A DNA stretch of 64,000 nt from Bacillus luti (GTDB lineage Bacteria; Bacillota; Bacilli; Bacillales; Bacillaceae_G), in the NCBI RefSeq assembly GCF_001884105.1, contig NZ_MACI01000053.1, positions 50,738 to 114,737 on the forward strand, in the 5' to 3' direction. Below the pieces are notes generated by a model. The model was not told where the DNA came from. It saw only the letters and a list, made by a program, of their open reading frames with translations, and did not search any database. The translations under genes were made by a program, and so were the position numbers. This document shows, one piece after another, positions 1 to 9,208 of this stretch. Positions within the stretch are counted from its first letter, which is position 1, and each line of letters starts with the position of its first letter.

Positions 1-3
1 TGT

Positions 4-1317
4 ATGATACTTTTTATAGTTTTTACTTTAAGTATATCGGGTACAGCTATATATAAAATAAGAGATTTAATTAAAAAAGTCAAAAAAGATTATTTGTTAG
101 TAATTCCATTTTATATCGGTTGTCTTTCTTTCAGAGTAAGGGATGTTAATGCAATAGAAGAAACTCCCCTAGATATCGCATCTTTAATCAGGGTCATTAT
201 GTGGATGATTCCAATTATAGTTTGTCTATTATATATTATAAAGTCAAATAAGCTTATATTGGAAGGGTTTAAGGGGATTATATTTATGATGACAATTTAT
301 GCCCTGTATGCTTTGATTTCATCATTTTATTCTGTGATTCCCACATTATCTTTTTATAGATCTGTAGAGCTATTGGTAGTAATAATAGTAGTGTCATATG
401 TCAGTAATAAAATTCGAAATTTGGATGAATTAAGAGTGTTTCTTAATTTAAATTATTTTATTTTAACGTGTTTAATTTTTATTACATGGATTATTTTTCC
501 GTTTCTACCTAATTTGGTGAGTTTTGGTTTTGGTGATGGAGGAGGTACAAAATTTCAACTAGGAGGGGTATTTATACATCCTAATGCACTAGGAACAATT
601 GCGACGATAGTATTTATAATCTCCTTTTTCAGAACATTACGTACTAAAATTTTACGTGAAAAATATATGTATGCATGGATAACTTTATTTAGCTTTATCA
701 CCTTATTTTCGACGGTCAGTAGGACAAATCTCTTAATAGCGGTAGGAGTGACCGTAATAGCCCTAATGGTTAGCAAGTACTATAAAGTTTTAATAATGAT
801 GTTTAACTTAAGTGTTATTACAATTCTTATAATTCCTTTTATAAGAGAAAAATTAATAGATTTTTTCATGAGAGGACAAGATCTAAGTTTATTATTTAGT
901 TTGTCAGAAAGACTTCCTATATGGAATGCTGCAATACAAGTTTCTCAAAATAAACCTATTTTAGGTCATGGATTCGTTTCTTCTAGAGTAATTATGCCAG
1001 ACGCTTACCGTGTAGCTCATTTTGCACCCACAAGCGCTCATAATAGCTTTTTAGATGTACTAGTTAATTTAGGATATACGGGAATGATTTTAATAATCAT
1101 TATATTTCTTTATATGTGGATACTATTATTGAAAAATTATAAGAAGCTAAAGCATATTAATATCGAATTATTAGCTATTGTATTTTGTATTTCAATAGCT
1201 GCCATGACTGGTGTAAGTTTTGGGGGACAAGTTGACCATAAATTTTTAATTACTATTATAGCTATAGCTGTTTTACAAAAAGCTAATTTGTTATTAAAAG
1301 ATTACAAATTGTCTTAA
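4..1317 (+). CDS. O-antigen ligase/polymerase (Wzy-type) membrane protein, 5' end uncertain
   Basis: Polytopic membrane protein with many hydrophobic segments throughout its 437 residues. A Wzy_C/O-antigen-ligase-like core is recognisable: HPNALGT near residue 195, then a loop with PIWNAAIQVS, ILGHGF and AHNSFLD, followed by more membrane segments. Wzy proteins join lipid-linked repeat units of a surface polysaccharide on the outer face of the membrane. The glycosyltransferases just downstream fit this role. The reading frame is open to the window edge and no ribosome binding site is visible, so the true start may lie upstream. Very AT-rich, like the next three genes, which suggests an exchangeable polysaccharide locus (inference). 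Confidence 0.8.
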   Translation: MILFIVFTLSISGTAIYKIRDLIKKVKKDYLLVIPFYIGCLSFRVRDVNAIEETPLDIASLIRVIMWMIPIIVCLLYIIKSNKLILEGFKGIIFMMTIYALYALISSFYSVIPTLSFYRSVELLVVIIVVSYVSNKIRNLDELRVFLNLNYFILTCLIFITWIIFPFLPNLVSFGFGDGGGTKFQLGGVFIHPNALGTIATIVFIISFFRTLRTKILREKYMYAWITLFSFITLFSTVSRTNLLIAVGVTVIALMVSKYYKVLIMMFNLSVITILIIPFIREKLIDFFMRGQDLSLLFSLSERLPIWNAAIQVSQNKPILGHGFVSSRVIMPDAYRVAHFAPTSAHNSFLDVLVNLGYTGMILIIIIFLYMWILLLKNYKKLKHINIELLAIVFCISIAAMTGVSFGGQVDHKFLITIIAIAVLQKANLLLKDYKLS

Positions 1318-1401
1318 GTAAATAATAGAAAAAATTTAGAGTTAAACGTTTAGCTAGAAACTGATATTTAAAATATAATTTTAAATTAAAGGAGTATAAT
1401 A

Positions 1402-2628
1402 ATGAAGGTGCTTATATCAGCATACGCCTGTGAACCTCAGGCTGGATCCGAGCCAGGAGTAGGGTGGAATTGGGTTTATCAAATTGCCAAAAATGGGGAT
1501 CAGGTATGGGTAGTTACTAGACCGATGCATAAAAAAATAATAGAAAACTATTTAAAGAGTATAGATTTAGAGATAAGAAAAAATATGAATTTTTTGTATT
1601 ATGATATTCCAATTTGGAAGAGAAAGAGGGGAGGAAGAGGAGTTCATGCTCACTACCAATTATGGCAATTAGGTATTTATAAAGTATGTAAGCAGTTAAT
1701 AAAAGATTATGATATTGATTTAATTCATCATATAACTTTTGTAAGTACTAGGTTTCCAAGTTTCTTAGGGTTGTTAGGGAAACCTTTTGTGTTTGGTCCA
1801 GTTGCGGGAGGAGAAAAACCACCTAGAAGCTTAACAAAAGGATATTCTTTAAAAGGAAAGCTGAAAGATACCGTTAGAAATCTAACAATGTTATCTGTAA
1901 AGGTAAATCCTTTAATGCATATGACCTTTAAAACTGCCGATAAAATAATCGTAACCTCGAAGCAAACTAAAGATGTTATACCAAAAAGATATCATTCAAA
2001 AACAGAAATAGGTTTTGCAATTGGGATTGATAAAATTTGCACTGATTTGAATAGAAAAGAGTTTGATCAATTTAGAGTATTATATGTAGGGAACTTACTT
2101 TATTGGAAGGGTGTTCACTTAGCTTTAAAATCCTTTGATAGTTTTAATATGAAAATTCAAAATAAAAATAGTATATTTGCATTAATAGGTGATGGTCCTG
2201 ATAAAAATTGGTTAAAAAGTCAAGGGAAAGGACTAGAATCTAAAGACCAGATTAAATGGCTAGGGAAAATGGATAGATTAGAACTTATGGAAGTTTATAA
2301 AGAGTATGATGTACTATTATTTCCTAGTTTACATGATTCTGGGGGAATGGTTGTATTAGAGGCATTAGCTAATGGGTTACCAGTAATCTGTCTAGATATT
2401 GGAGGACCTGGAACAATTATTAACGAAGATTGTGGTATGGCTGTTAATGTAAATGGAAAATCTGAAGACCAGATAATTTTAGAGTTAAGTGAAGGTTTGA
2501 GTAAATATTATAAAGATAAGGATAAATTGAGAACTGATTCTAAGCAGGCGATTAAAAGGGCTGAAGACTTTGTTTGGGAAAATTTAGTTGAAGATGTGTA
2601 TAAATCTTTATCTTACAAAAGAGGTTAA
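1402..2628 (+). CDS. Glycosyltransferase family 4 protein
   Basis: A 408-residue GT-B fold glycosyltransferase. The N-terminal acceptor domain has an ACEPQAGSEPGVGW glycine-rich segment. The C-terminal nucleotide-sugar domain has LYVGNLLYWKGVH, LIGDGPDK and a final motif FPSLHDSGGMVVLEALANG. In that motif the first Glu of the usual GT4 EX7E pair is Asp, and the second Glu is kept. AAAGGAG lies just before the ATG. It is 5 bp from the next glycosyltransferase, so the two are co-transcribed. Predicted cytoplasmic, adding a sugar to the lipid-linked repeat unit. GDP-mannose is a possible donor given manC and manA nearby, but the donor cannot be read from sequence. Confidence 0.85.
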   Translation: MKVLISAYACEPQAGSEPGVGWNWVYQIAKNGDQVWVVTRPMHKKIIENYLKSIDLEIRKNMNFLYYDIPIWKRKRGGRGVHAHYQLWQLGIYKVCKQLIKDYDIDLIHHITFVSTRFPSFLGLLGKPFVFGPVAGGEKPPRSLTKGYSLKGKLKDTVRNLTMLSVKVNPLMHMTFKTADKIIVTSKQTKDVIPKRYHSKTEIGFAIGIDKICTDLNRKEFDQFRVLYVGNLLYWKGVHLALKSFDSFNMKIQNKNSIFALIGDGPDKNWLKSQGKGLESKDQIKWLGKMDRLELMEVYKEYDVLLFPSLHDSGGMVVLEALANGLPVICLDIGGPGTIINEDCGMAVNVNGKSEDQIILELSEGLSKYYKDKDKLRTDSKQAIKRAEDFVWENLVEDVYKSLSYKRG

Positions 2629-2633
2629 CTACT

Positions 2634-3836
2634 ATGCGAGTGTTATTTATTCATAATTATTATCAACAAAGTGGTGGAGAAGATAACGTTGTTGCTCAAG
2701 AAATGATGTTATTAAAAAAATATGGAATAGATGTACAATTATACTCGGTCCATAATGATGAAATTAAACAAAAAAGTAAATTTAGTAAAGCGAAATTGGC
2801 CGTGGAGGCCGTATGGTCATATACAGAATATAAAAAAATGAAAAATTATTTAATGGAAATAAAGCCTGATGTAGTTCACGTACACAATTTTTTTCCATTA
2901 CTTTCTCCCTCAATCTATTATGCTTGCCAAAAATTAGGTATACCAATTGTACAAACGCTGCATAATTATCGTTTGATTTGTCCATCAGCAATGCTAATGA
3001 GGAATAATCAGATTTGCGAAAATTGCCTTGATTCCTCATTATGGAATGCTGTTAAATACGGTTGCTATAGAGATTCAAGAGCACAAACCCTTCCTGTTAC
3101 AATGATGATTAAATTTAACAGGATAATTGGAACTTGGGAAAATACTGTAGATAGATATATAGCTCTTACAAACTTTTCAAAGAAAAAGTTTACTCAAGGT
3201 GGAATTTCGGAAAGTAAAATAGTAGTAAAGCCTAATTTTCTTATGCAAAATTCTGAACAGATACATAGGAATTTGGATGAAGAGTATATTCTTTTTGTGG
3301 GGAGAATCTCTGAAGAAAAAGGGATTAGAAATTTACTGAATGCATGGAAGCAGATAGATAATAAGAAGGGCACAAAATTATATATCATTGGTGATGGGCC
3401 AGATAAAAAAATGCTAGAGTCGGAACATTTCGCAGATGATATTTGTTTTTTAGGTAAAAAAGATTCGAAAGATGTACTTTTTTACATGAAAAATGCCAAA
3501 TATCTTATTGTCCCCTCAATATGGTACGAAGGTTTCCCTATGACTATTGTAGAGGCATATTCAGTCGGGACCCCTGTATTATGTAGTAAAATAGGATCCC
3601 TGCAAGAAGTTGTTATAAATGGTGAAACGGGTTTTCATTTTAAACATAATAATATAGAAGAAATAACTTCCGTTATTCAAAAATCATTAAATTACGAAGG
3701 ATATGGTAATATGAGGGGAAATGTTTCGGATGTATTTAGGACTCATTACACAGAAAGTGTTAATTTTAATTATTTGATGAGTATATATAGTGAAGTAATT
3801 AAGGAGAAAAAAAATGAATCGAAAAGAACAATATGA
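2634..3836 (+). CDS. Glycosyltransferase family 4 protein
   Basis: A 400-residue GT4 glycosyltransferase. The N-terminus is RVLFIHNYYQQSGGED, typical of GT4 enzymes that start with an (H/F)N(Y/F) glycine-rich loop. The C-terminal domain has FVGRISEEKGI, IIGDGPDK and PSIWYEGFPMTIVEA, which contains the canonical EX7E pair. A Cys cluster near residues 120-145 (CPSA, CENCLDS, YGCYRD) is common in this GT4 subgroup. It starts 5 bp after the preceding transferase and overlaps the next gene by 23 bp, so the four genes form one transcription unit. Role: cytoplasmic assembly of the polysaccharide repeat unit. Donor and acceptor unknown. Confidence 0.85.
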   Translation: MRVLFIHNYYQQSGGEDNVVAQEMMLLKKYGIDVQLYSVHNDEIKQKSKFSKAKLAVEAVWSYTEYKKMKNYLMEIKPDVVHVHNFFPLLSPSIYYACQKLGIPIVQTLHNYRLICPSAMLMRNNQICENCLDSSLWNAVKYGCYRDSRAQTLPVTMMIKFNRIIGTWENTVDRYIALTNFSKKKFTQGGISESKIVVKPNFLMQNSEQIHRNLDEEYILFVGRISEEKGIRNLLNAWKQIDNKKGTKLYIIGDGPDKKMLESEHFADDICFLGKKDSKDVLFYMKNAKYLIVPSIWYEGFPMTIVEAYSVGTPVLCSKIGSLQEVVINGETGFHFKHNNIEEITSVIQKSLNYEGYGNMRGNVSDVFRTHYTESVNFNYLMSIYSEVIKEKKNESKRTI

Positions 3837-4599
3837 ATTTGGGCGGGTTATAAATTCAAATATCACAGCATTAACTCTTCAAGAAACGATAGATGCTATT
3901 GAAAAATGGATTTTGAATAAAACAAATGATTATGTTTGTGTATGTAATACGCATTCTCTTGTCACTGCTAGTAACGATAAGCTGTTTGAAAAGGTGTTAT
4001 TGAATGCTGGAATTTGTACCCCAGATGGTATGCCTTTAGTGTGGGCGTTAAAGTTATATGGATATAGTAATCAAGACAGGGTTGATGGTCCTAATTTGAT
4101 GTTAAGATTATGTGAGATTTCAGCTAAGAAAAATTATAAGGTTTTTTTATATGGTGGAACAACGGAAACATTAGAACAATTGGAAAAGGAATTGAAAAGG
4201 CGATATGAAGGAATAAATATTGTAGGTAGTTATTCGCCACCATTTAGGCCTCTTAACGATGATGAAGAGATGAAAATCGTAGAAATGATAAATAATTCTG
4301 GGGCAGATTTAACATTTGTTAGTTTGGGATGTCCAAAGCAAGAAATCTGGATGTATAACCAAAAAGATAGAATTAGAGGTACTATGTTAGGTGTAGGAGC
4401 AGCTTTTGAATTTATTATAGGCAATATTAAAAGACCACCATTAATTTTACAAAAATTAGGGTTAGAGTGGTGTTTTCGTTTGATAAGTGAGCCGAAGCGC
4501 TTATGGAAAAGATATGCATATAATAATCCAGTTTATGTTTATCGCTTCTTAAAGACATATAGAAAAAATAAAACATATACAATTAAGATGAATAAATAA
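3814..4599 (+). CDS. WecG/TagA/CpsF family glycosyltransferase
   Basis: A 261-residue member of the WecG/TagA (GT26) family. Signature parts are CNTHSLVTA, TPDGMPLVWAL, DRVDGPNLM, FLYGGTTETLEQL and VSLGCPKQEIWM. Known members transfer ManNAc or ManNAcA to an undecaprenyl-PP-linked GlcNAc at the inner membrane face. The family lacks a transmembrane anchor and associates through its C-terminal basic tail, seen here as the Lys/Arg-rich last 40 residues. The start has AAGGAG 8 bp upstream and lies inside the preceding coding region. Its presence suggests an N-acetylmannosamine-type residue early in the polymer (inference). Confidence 0.88.
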   Translation: MNRKEQYEFGRVINSNITALTLQETIDAIEKWILNKTNDYVCVCNTHSLVTASNDKLFEKVLLNAGICTPDGMPLVWALKLYGYSNQDRVDGPNLMLRLCEISAKKNYKVFLYGGTTETLEQLEKELKRRYEGINIVGSYSPPFRPLNDDEEMKIVEMINNSGADLTFVSLGCPKQEIWMYNQKDRIRGTMLGVGAAFEFIIGNIKRPPLILQKLGLEWCFRLISEPKRLWKRYAYNNPVYVYRFLKTYRKNKTYTIKMNK

Positions 4600-4633
4600 T
4601 ATTTGCTATTCATTAAATTAAGGAGGGATAAAA

Positions 4634-6019
4634 TTGAAGCTAATTCTTTTATCAGGTGGATCAGGTAAGCGTTTATGGCCACTATCAAATGACACTCGTT
4701 CTAAGCAATTCTTAAAAGTGTTAGAGAGTGAAGATGGTGCAAGGCAATCGATGGTGCAACGTGTATGGGGACAATTAGAGTCAGTTGGTTTAAATGAGTC
4801 TTCAGTTATTGCTACATCAAAAACACAAACGGAGATGATTTATAATCAGTTAGGAATGAATGTGCCGTTAATTGTTGAACCGGAGCGTAGAGATACATTT
4901 CCGGCAATTGCTCTTGCTAGTGCATTTCTATTTTCTGAACAACATACAAATTTAGACGAAACAGTTATTGTATTACCAGTAGATCCGTACGTCGAAGATA
5001 GCTTTTTTGAAAGAGTAAAAGATTTAGAGGTGGCATTACAAAATTCGGATGCAGATTTAGCTCTTATGGGAGTTGAGCCAACATACCCATCTTCTAAATA
5101 TGGGTATATTGTACCAACTGAAGACGGTACTACATATGAACATTTTAATGTATCACGTTTTACAGAAAAACCAAGTGAGGAAAAAGCAGTGACATTAATG
5201 GAGCAAAAGGCTTTATGGAACTGTGGCGTATTTGCCTTTAAGCTACGTTATCTAATCAATATTTTGGAAGAAAAAAATCTTCCAATTTTATATCACGATT
5301 TGGCTAAACATTATAGCCATTTACCAAAAATTAGTTTTGACTATGAAGTTGTAGAAAAGGCAAACCACATTGTTGCCTTGCCTTACAGTGGATATTGGAA
5401 AGATTTGGGGACGTGGAATACATTAACAGAAGAAATGGTTACAACCCAAATTGGTAAAGGCGTAATTAGTGAGGATTCTCACAATACACATGTGGTCAAT
5501 GAATTAGAAGTTCCGGTAACAGTTGTGGGTCTTTCAGATGTTGTTGTTGCGGCTAGCCCGGATGGTATTTTAGTTTCGGATAAAGCTTCTAGTCCAAAAA
5601 TTAAAGATTTAATTGGTTCATTTGATCAACCACCAATGTACGAAGAACGTATTTGGGGCTGGTCTAAAGTGTTAGATTATGCAAAATATGAAAATGAAGA
5701 AATGGTAACGAAAAGAATTTGTATAGAAGAAAACCAGAACTCTACTTATCATTACCATAATCTGAGGAATGAAGTGTGGACAATTATTCGTGGTGAAGGG
5801 GAACTTATTTTAGAAGATCATATTCGTCGCGTAAAAGCTGGAGATATTGTACATATTCCAGCTGGTAAAAAACATGCTATTCGTGCATTGAGTGAATTAG
5901 AATTTATTGAAGTACAAACGGGGAAAGAAGTAGTAGATACAGATTTCGTTCGCCTGTATACAAAGTGGGACGATATTTTAAAACATTATTATCAGTCACA
6001 AGCACAAGTAATTATGTAA
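4634..6019 (+). CDS. manC: Mannose-1-phosphate guanylyltransferase / mannose-6-phosphate isomerase (type II)
   Basis: A 461-residue bifunctional enzyme. The N-terminal nucleotidyltransferase opens with LLSGGSGKRLWPLS and contains QFLKVL, VEPERRDTFPAIALA and RFTEKPS. The C-terminal 110 residues are a cupin isomerase domain with YHYHNLRNEVW and HIPAGKKHAI. It converts Fru-6-P-derived mannose-6-P and mannose-1-P into GDP-mannose in the cytosol. Translation starts at TTG, 7 nt after AGGAGG. A phosphomannomutase is needed between the two activities and is not in the window. A hairpin terminator follows at once. Confidence 0.92.
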   Translation: MKLILLSGGSGKRLWPLSNDTRSKQFLKVLESEDGARQSMVQRVWGQLESVGLNESSVIATSKTQTEMIYNQLGMNVPLIVEPERRDTFPAIALASAFLFSEQHTNLDETVIVLPVDPYVEDSFFERVKDLEVALQNSDADLALMGVEPTYPSSKYGYIVPTEDGTTYEHFNVSRFTEKPSEEKAVTLMEQKALWNCGVFAFKLRYLINILEEKNLPILYHDLAKHYSHLPKISFDYEVVEKANHIVALPYSGYWKDLGTWNTLTEEMVTTQIGKGVISEDSHNTHVVNELEVPVTVVGLSDVVVAASPDGILVSDKASSPKIKDLIGSFDQPPMYEERIWGWSKVLDYAKYENEEMVTKRICIEENQNSTYHYHNLRNEVWTIIRGEGELILEDHIRRVKAGDIVHIPAGKKHAIRALSELEFIEVQTGKEVVDTDFVRLYTKWDDILKHYYQSQAQVIM

Positions 6020-6049
6020 CAGCTAGTGTATTCTAGCTGTTATTTTTTG
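6018..6049 (+). terminator. Rho-independent terminator after manC
   Basis: An inverted repeat (ACAGCTAG/CTAGCTGT) is followed by TATTTTTT. It overlaps the manC stop codon and precedes the next gene by about 12 bp, so read-through is likely to be partial. Confidence 0.6.
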
Positions 6050-6060
6050 AGGATAAATTT

Positions 6061-7128
6061 ATGAAAACATTTGTTTTTTATGTTTCGGAATATGGATTTG
6101 GGCATGCGACAAGGTGTATCGCACTTATTAGAGAAATGTTGAGTGTGAGAAAAGATGTACAAATTATTGTTTGTAACTCATTTGCATTGCAATTTATTCG
6201 CGCATCATTAACTGGGCATGGTGACAGAGTTATCTTTCATGATGTGGAGACTGATGTTGGTTTTATTCTAAAAGAGCATTCGTTAGATTTAGATAAAGAA
6301 AAATTGGGACAGTCGTATGAGCAATTTTGTGTGAAGTTACCACACAAGATTAAAAATGAAATTGATTTTTTAAGTGCTTTTTCTGTGGATTGTATTATTT
6401 CCGATATTTCACCAATTGCTTTTGAAATAGCAGATAAATTGGAAGTACCATCCATAGGGATTTCTAATTTTACTTGGTATACAGCCTATAAAAATATTGT
6501 TCCAGATAGTTCGCTTCAAGTATTTAAAAATATGTATAAAAAAATGGATTATTTTTATAAGTTAGCTGGAAGTAATGAAGAAAGTTGTGCGAGATTAAAT
6601 ACATCTTCGTTTAATTTTTATAGTAGAATAATTAATTCTTTAGAAGTAAAGAAACTAAGAAAGAAGTTAAATCCGACAGGTGAAAAACAAATTATATTTA
6701 TTCCATTAGGAATGAAAATTGATATAGGAGATATAACCAAATTTCCAATTTGGAAAGATGAAAGATATGTTTTTATCGTGTCTCATAATATGAAAATTGA
6801 GCATAAAAATGTGCACAAAATCCCGGAAAACTATACAGAATCACAAAACTATGTAGCAACTGCTGATTGTATTATTTCAAAAGCAGGTTGGGGTACAGTT
6901 AGCGAAGCAATTCTTCAAAATAAACCGCTATTAATTATTAATAGAAAAGGTATGAGTGAGGATCAAAATACGATCCGATTTTTAAAAGATAATAATTTAT
7001 GTAATTTAATTACGTGGGAAGAACTACAGAATATAGATATTAGAAGGTACATGGATACCCAAGATTCCATATATCAAAATGAGGTTCATAGTATTGTATC
7101 TCATATTTTCGAATTTGTTGTATTGTAA
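6061..7128 (+). CDS. MurG-like (GT28/GT-B) glycosyltransferase
   Basis: A 355-residue GT-B protein. The N-terminus YVSEYGFGHATR is the glycine-rich loop of the UDP-glycosyltransferase/MurG group. The C-terminal donor-site block KAGWGTVSEAILQNKPLLII is the counterpart of the MurG/UGT GG(x)GT-E motif. No membrane segment. It lies between manC and manA and so probably acts in the same polysaccharide pathway, but its sugar specificity is unknown. Similar proteins also occur as sugar kinase N-terminal domains, but no kinase domain is present here. Confidence 0.75.
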   Translation: MKTFVFYVSEYGFGHATRCIALIREMLSVRKDVQIIVCNSFALQFIRASLTGHGDRVIFHDVETDVGFILKEHSLDLDKEKLGQSYEQFCVKLPHKIKNEIDFLSAFSVDCIISDISPIAFEIADKLEVPSIGISNFTWYTAYKNIVPDSSLQVFKNMYKKMDYFYKLAGSNEESCARLNTSSFNFYSRIINSLEVKKLRKKLNPTGEKQIIFIPLGMKIDIGDITKFPIWKDERYVFIVSHNMKIEHKNVHKIPENYTESQNYVATADCIISKAGWGTVSEAILQNKPLLIINRKGMSEDQNTIRFLKDNNLCNLITWEELQNIDIRRYMDTQDSIYQNEVHSIVSHIFEFVVL

Positions 7129-7159
7129 TTTTTAGTAGGAAAGAAGGGTTTATACAAGA

Positions 7160-8104
7160 ATGAAATCACCGTTATTTTTACAACCTGTTCTTCAAGAAAG
7201 GATTTGGGGAGGCAAATCATTAGGAAATTTCAATTATGATTTATCTTCAGAATCAATTGGAGAGTGCTGGGGGATTTCAGCTCATCCGAATGGTATGAGT
7301 GTTGTAGTAGGGGGGACGTACAAGGGGAAAACCCTTGACGAATTATGGAAGAAAGAGAAACACTTATTTGGAGAATACCCATCAAAGAAATTTCCGTTAT
7401 TAACAAAAATACTAGATGCTAATAAAGATTTATCGGTACAAGTACATCCAAATGATGAATATGCAAAAGTTTATGAGAATGGTGAACTTGGTAAAGCAGA
7501 GTGTTGGTACATTATTGATTGTAAAGAGGATGCTCAGCTGGTATATGGGCATAATGCCTACACAAAATTAGAGTTTGAAGAGATGATTAGAAAAGGCGAC
7601 TGGAGTAGTTTACTGCGTAGGGTTTCAATTAAACCAGGTGATTTCTTCTATGTACCGAGTGGAACTATTCATGCTCTTTGTGAAGGTACAGTAGTACTAG
7701 AAACACAGCAAAGTTCTGATACTACATATAGAGTATATGATTATGATAGACTAGATACAAATGGTAAGAAGAGAGAGTTACATTTAGATAAAGCAGTTCA
7801 GGTTGCGAGTATCCCACACGAAGATTATCAAGTTCGGCCAGAAGCCCAGAAAAGAAATGGTGCGCTAATTACAACATATGTGCATGAAGTATATTTTTCC
7901 GTATATAAATGGGAAATTGAGGAGGAAGCATCATTTCAACAAAGAGGAATCTTTCAATTAGTAAGTATAATTGAAGGAGAGGGTACGCTGGTTACTATTG
8001 ATGGTGAGTTTTCTATTAAAAAGGGAGATCATTTTATTTTACCGATAATAATTGAAAAATTTGTTATAAAAGGAAATATTACTGCTATTGCGTCTCATTT
8101 GTAG
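7160..8104 (+). CDS. manA: Mannose-6-phosphate isomerase, class I
   Basis: A 314-residue type I phosphomannose isomerase, the usual length for the short Bacillus form. Metal-binding and active-site blocks are visible: QVHPNDEYA, GKAECWYII, VPSGTIHALCEG and ETQQSSDTTYRVYDYDR. It interconverts fructose-6-P and mannose-6-P, supplying mannose-6-P for GDP-mannose made by ManC. ManC already has an isomerase domain, so this enzyme is redundant in name. It could serve mannose catabolism or raise flux. A GAAGGG site lies 11 bp upstream of the ATG. Confidence 0.92.
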   Translation: MKSPLFLQPVLQERIWGGKSLGNFNYDLSSESIGECWGISAHPNGMSVVVGGTYKGKTLDELWKKEKHLFGEYPSKKFPLLTKILDANKDLSVQVHPNDEYAKVYENGELGKAECWYIIDCKEDAQLVYGHNAYTKLEFEEMIRKGDWSSLLRRVSIKPGDFFYVPSGTIHALCEGTVVLETQQSSDTTYRVYDYDRLDTNGKKRELHLDKAVQVASIPHEDYQVRPEAQKRNGALITTYVHEVYFSVYKWEIEEEASFQQRGIFQLVSIIEGEGTLVTIDGEFSIKKGDHFILPIIIEKFVIKGNITAIASHL

Positions 8105-8195
8105 AATAATAAATTCTCTTTTATTTTTAGCCAGTCTTAAGGTAGTATAAAGTTATTGCGTTATTTATAAATACTGATAAAGAAGGTAAAAAATT

Positions 8196-9110
8196 ATGAA
8201 AAAGAAAATTTTATTTTGGGTTTTAGGTATAATAGGTTTTCTTGTGATTGCCGGAGGAGCTTATGCATACTATGTATATTCTAATGTATCAAATGCATTA
8301 GATGCCGTTCATAAGCCGTTAGATCGCGATAAATCTGATAAACGTTCAGAAAAAGTAAATGTGTCGGATAAAAAGCCCATTTCAATATTAATGATGGGTG
8401 TAGATCAACGTGGTGAAGATCAGGGACGTTCAGATTCTTTAATGTTATTCACACTAAATCCTAAAACAAAGTCAATGAAAATCACTAGTATTCCACGTGA
8501 TTCTTACACAGAAATTGTGGGTAAAGGAAAGAAAGACAAAATTAATCACGCTTACGCTTTCGGTGGGATTGATATGTCCGTAAAAACAGTAGAAAACTTT
8601 TTAAATGTACCAGTCGATCACTATATTGAAGTTAACATGGAAGGTTTTAGAGACATTGTAGATGCGGTCGGTGGTGTAGATGTTAATAATGATTTAGATT
8701 TTAAGCAAGAGGATTTACAATTTGCAAAAGGAAGTATTCACTTAAATGGTGCTGAAGCATTAAAATATACAAGAGCAAGATATAATGACCCACGTGGTGA
8801 CTTCGGTCGTCAAATGCGCCAACGTCAAGTTATCCAAGCAGTAATTAAAAAAGGTGCTAGTGTCTCTTCTCTAGCAAACTACGATGATGTACTAAAAGCC
8901 ATTGAGAAAAACGTTAAAACAAGCTTAACGCAAGATCAAATGTTTGAGATTCAAAAGAATTATAAAGATTGCTTGCAGAACAGCGAAGAAATCCAAATCC
9001 CAGGAGACGGTCACAAAGCCGCTGATGGGATTTGGTATTACTATGTTCCAGATGCAGCGAAACAAGATTTAACGAATAAGTTAAGAGCGCATCTTGAATT
9101 GACTAAGTAA
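8196..9110 (+). CDS. LytR-CpsA-Psr (LCP) family phosphotransferase
   Basis: A 304-residue membrane-anchored LCP protein. One N-terminal transmembrane helix (about residues 5-27) is followed by an extracellular LCP domain with ILMMGVDQR, RSDSLMLFTLNP, ITSIPRDSY, KINHAYAFGG, VDAVGGVDV and LKYTRARYNDPRGDFGRQ. The conserved Arg and Asp residues that bind polyprenyl pyrophosphate are present. LCP enzymes move teichoic acids or capsular polymers from lipid carrier to peptidoglycan. Its place just after the polysaccharide genes suggests it attaches that polymer. It has its own leader region and a strong terminator. Confidence 0.92.
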   Translation: MKKKILFWVLGIIGFLVIAGGAYAYYVYSNVSNALDAVHKPLDRDKSDKRSEKVNVSDKKPISILMMGVDQRGEDQGRSDSLMLFTLNPKTKSMKITSIPRDSYTEIVGKGKKDKINHAYAFGGIDMSVKTVENFLNVPVDHYIEVNMEGFRDIVDAVGGVDVNNDLDFKQEDLQFAKGSIHLNGAEALKYTRARYNDPRGDFGRQMRQRQVIQAVIKKGASVSSLANYDDVLKAIEKNVKTSLTQDQMFEIQKNYKDCLQNSEEIQIPGDGHKAADGIWYYYVPDAAKQDLTNKLRAHLELTK

Positions 9111-9118
9111 TATGTAAT

Positions 9119-9155
9119 AACCCAACTCCTTTGGAAGGAGTTGGGTTTATTTTTG
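9119..9155 (+). terminator. Rho-independent terminator after the LCP gene
   Basis: A perfect 12-bp stem (AACCCAACTCCT/AGGAGTTGGGTT) with a TTGGA loop is followed by TATTTTTG. Confidence 0.9.
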
Positions 9156-9208
9156 CTTAGATTTATATTAGTATTATATATTGTGAGATTAATAGATGAG
9201 GTGAATCG

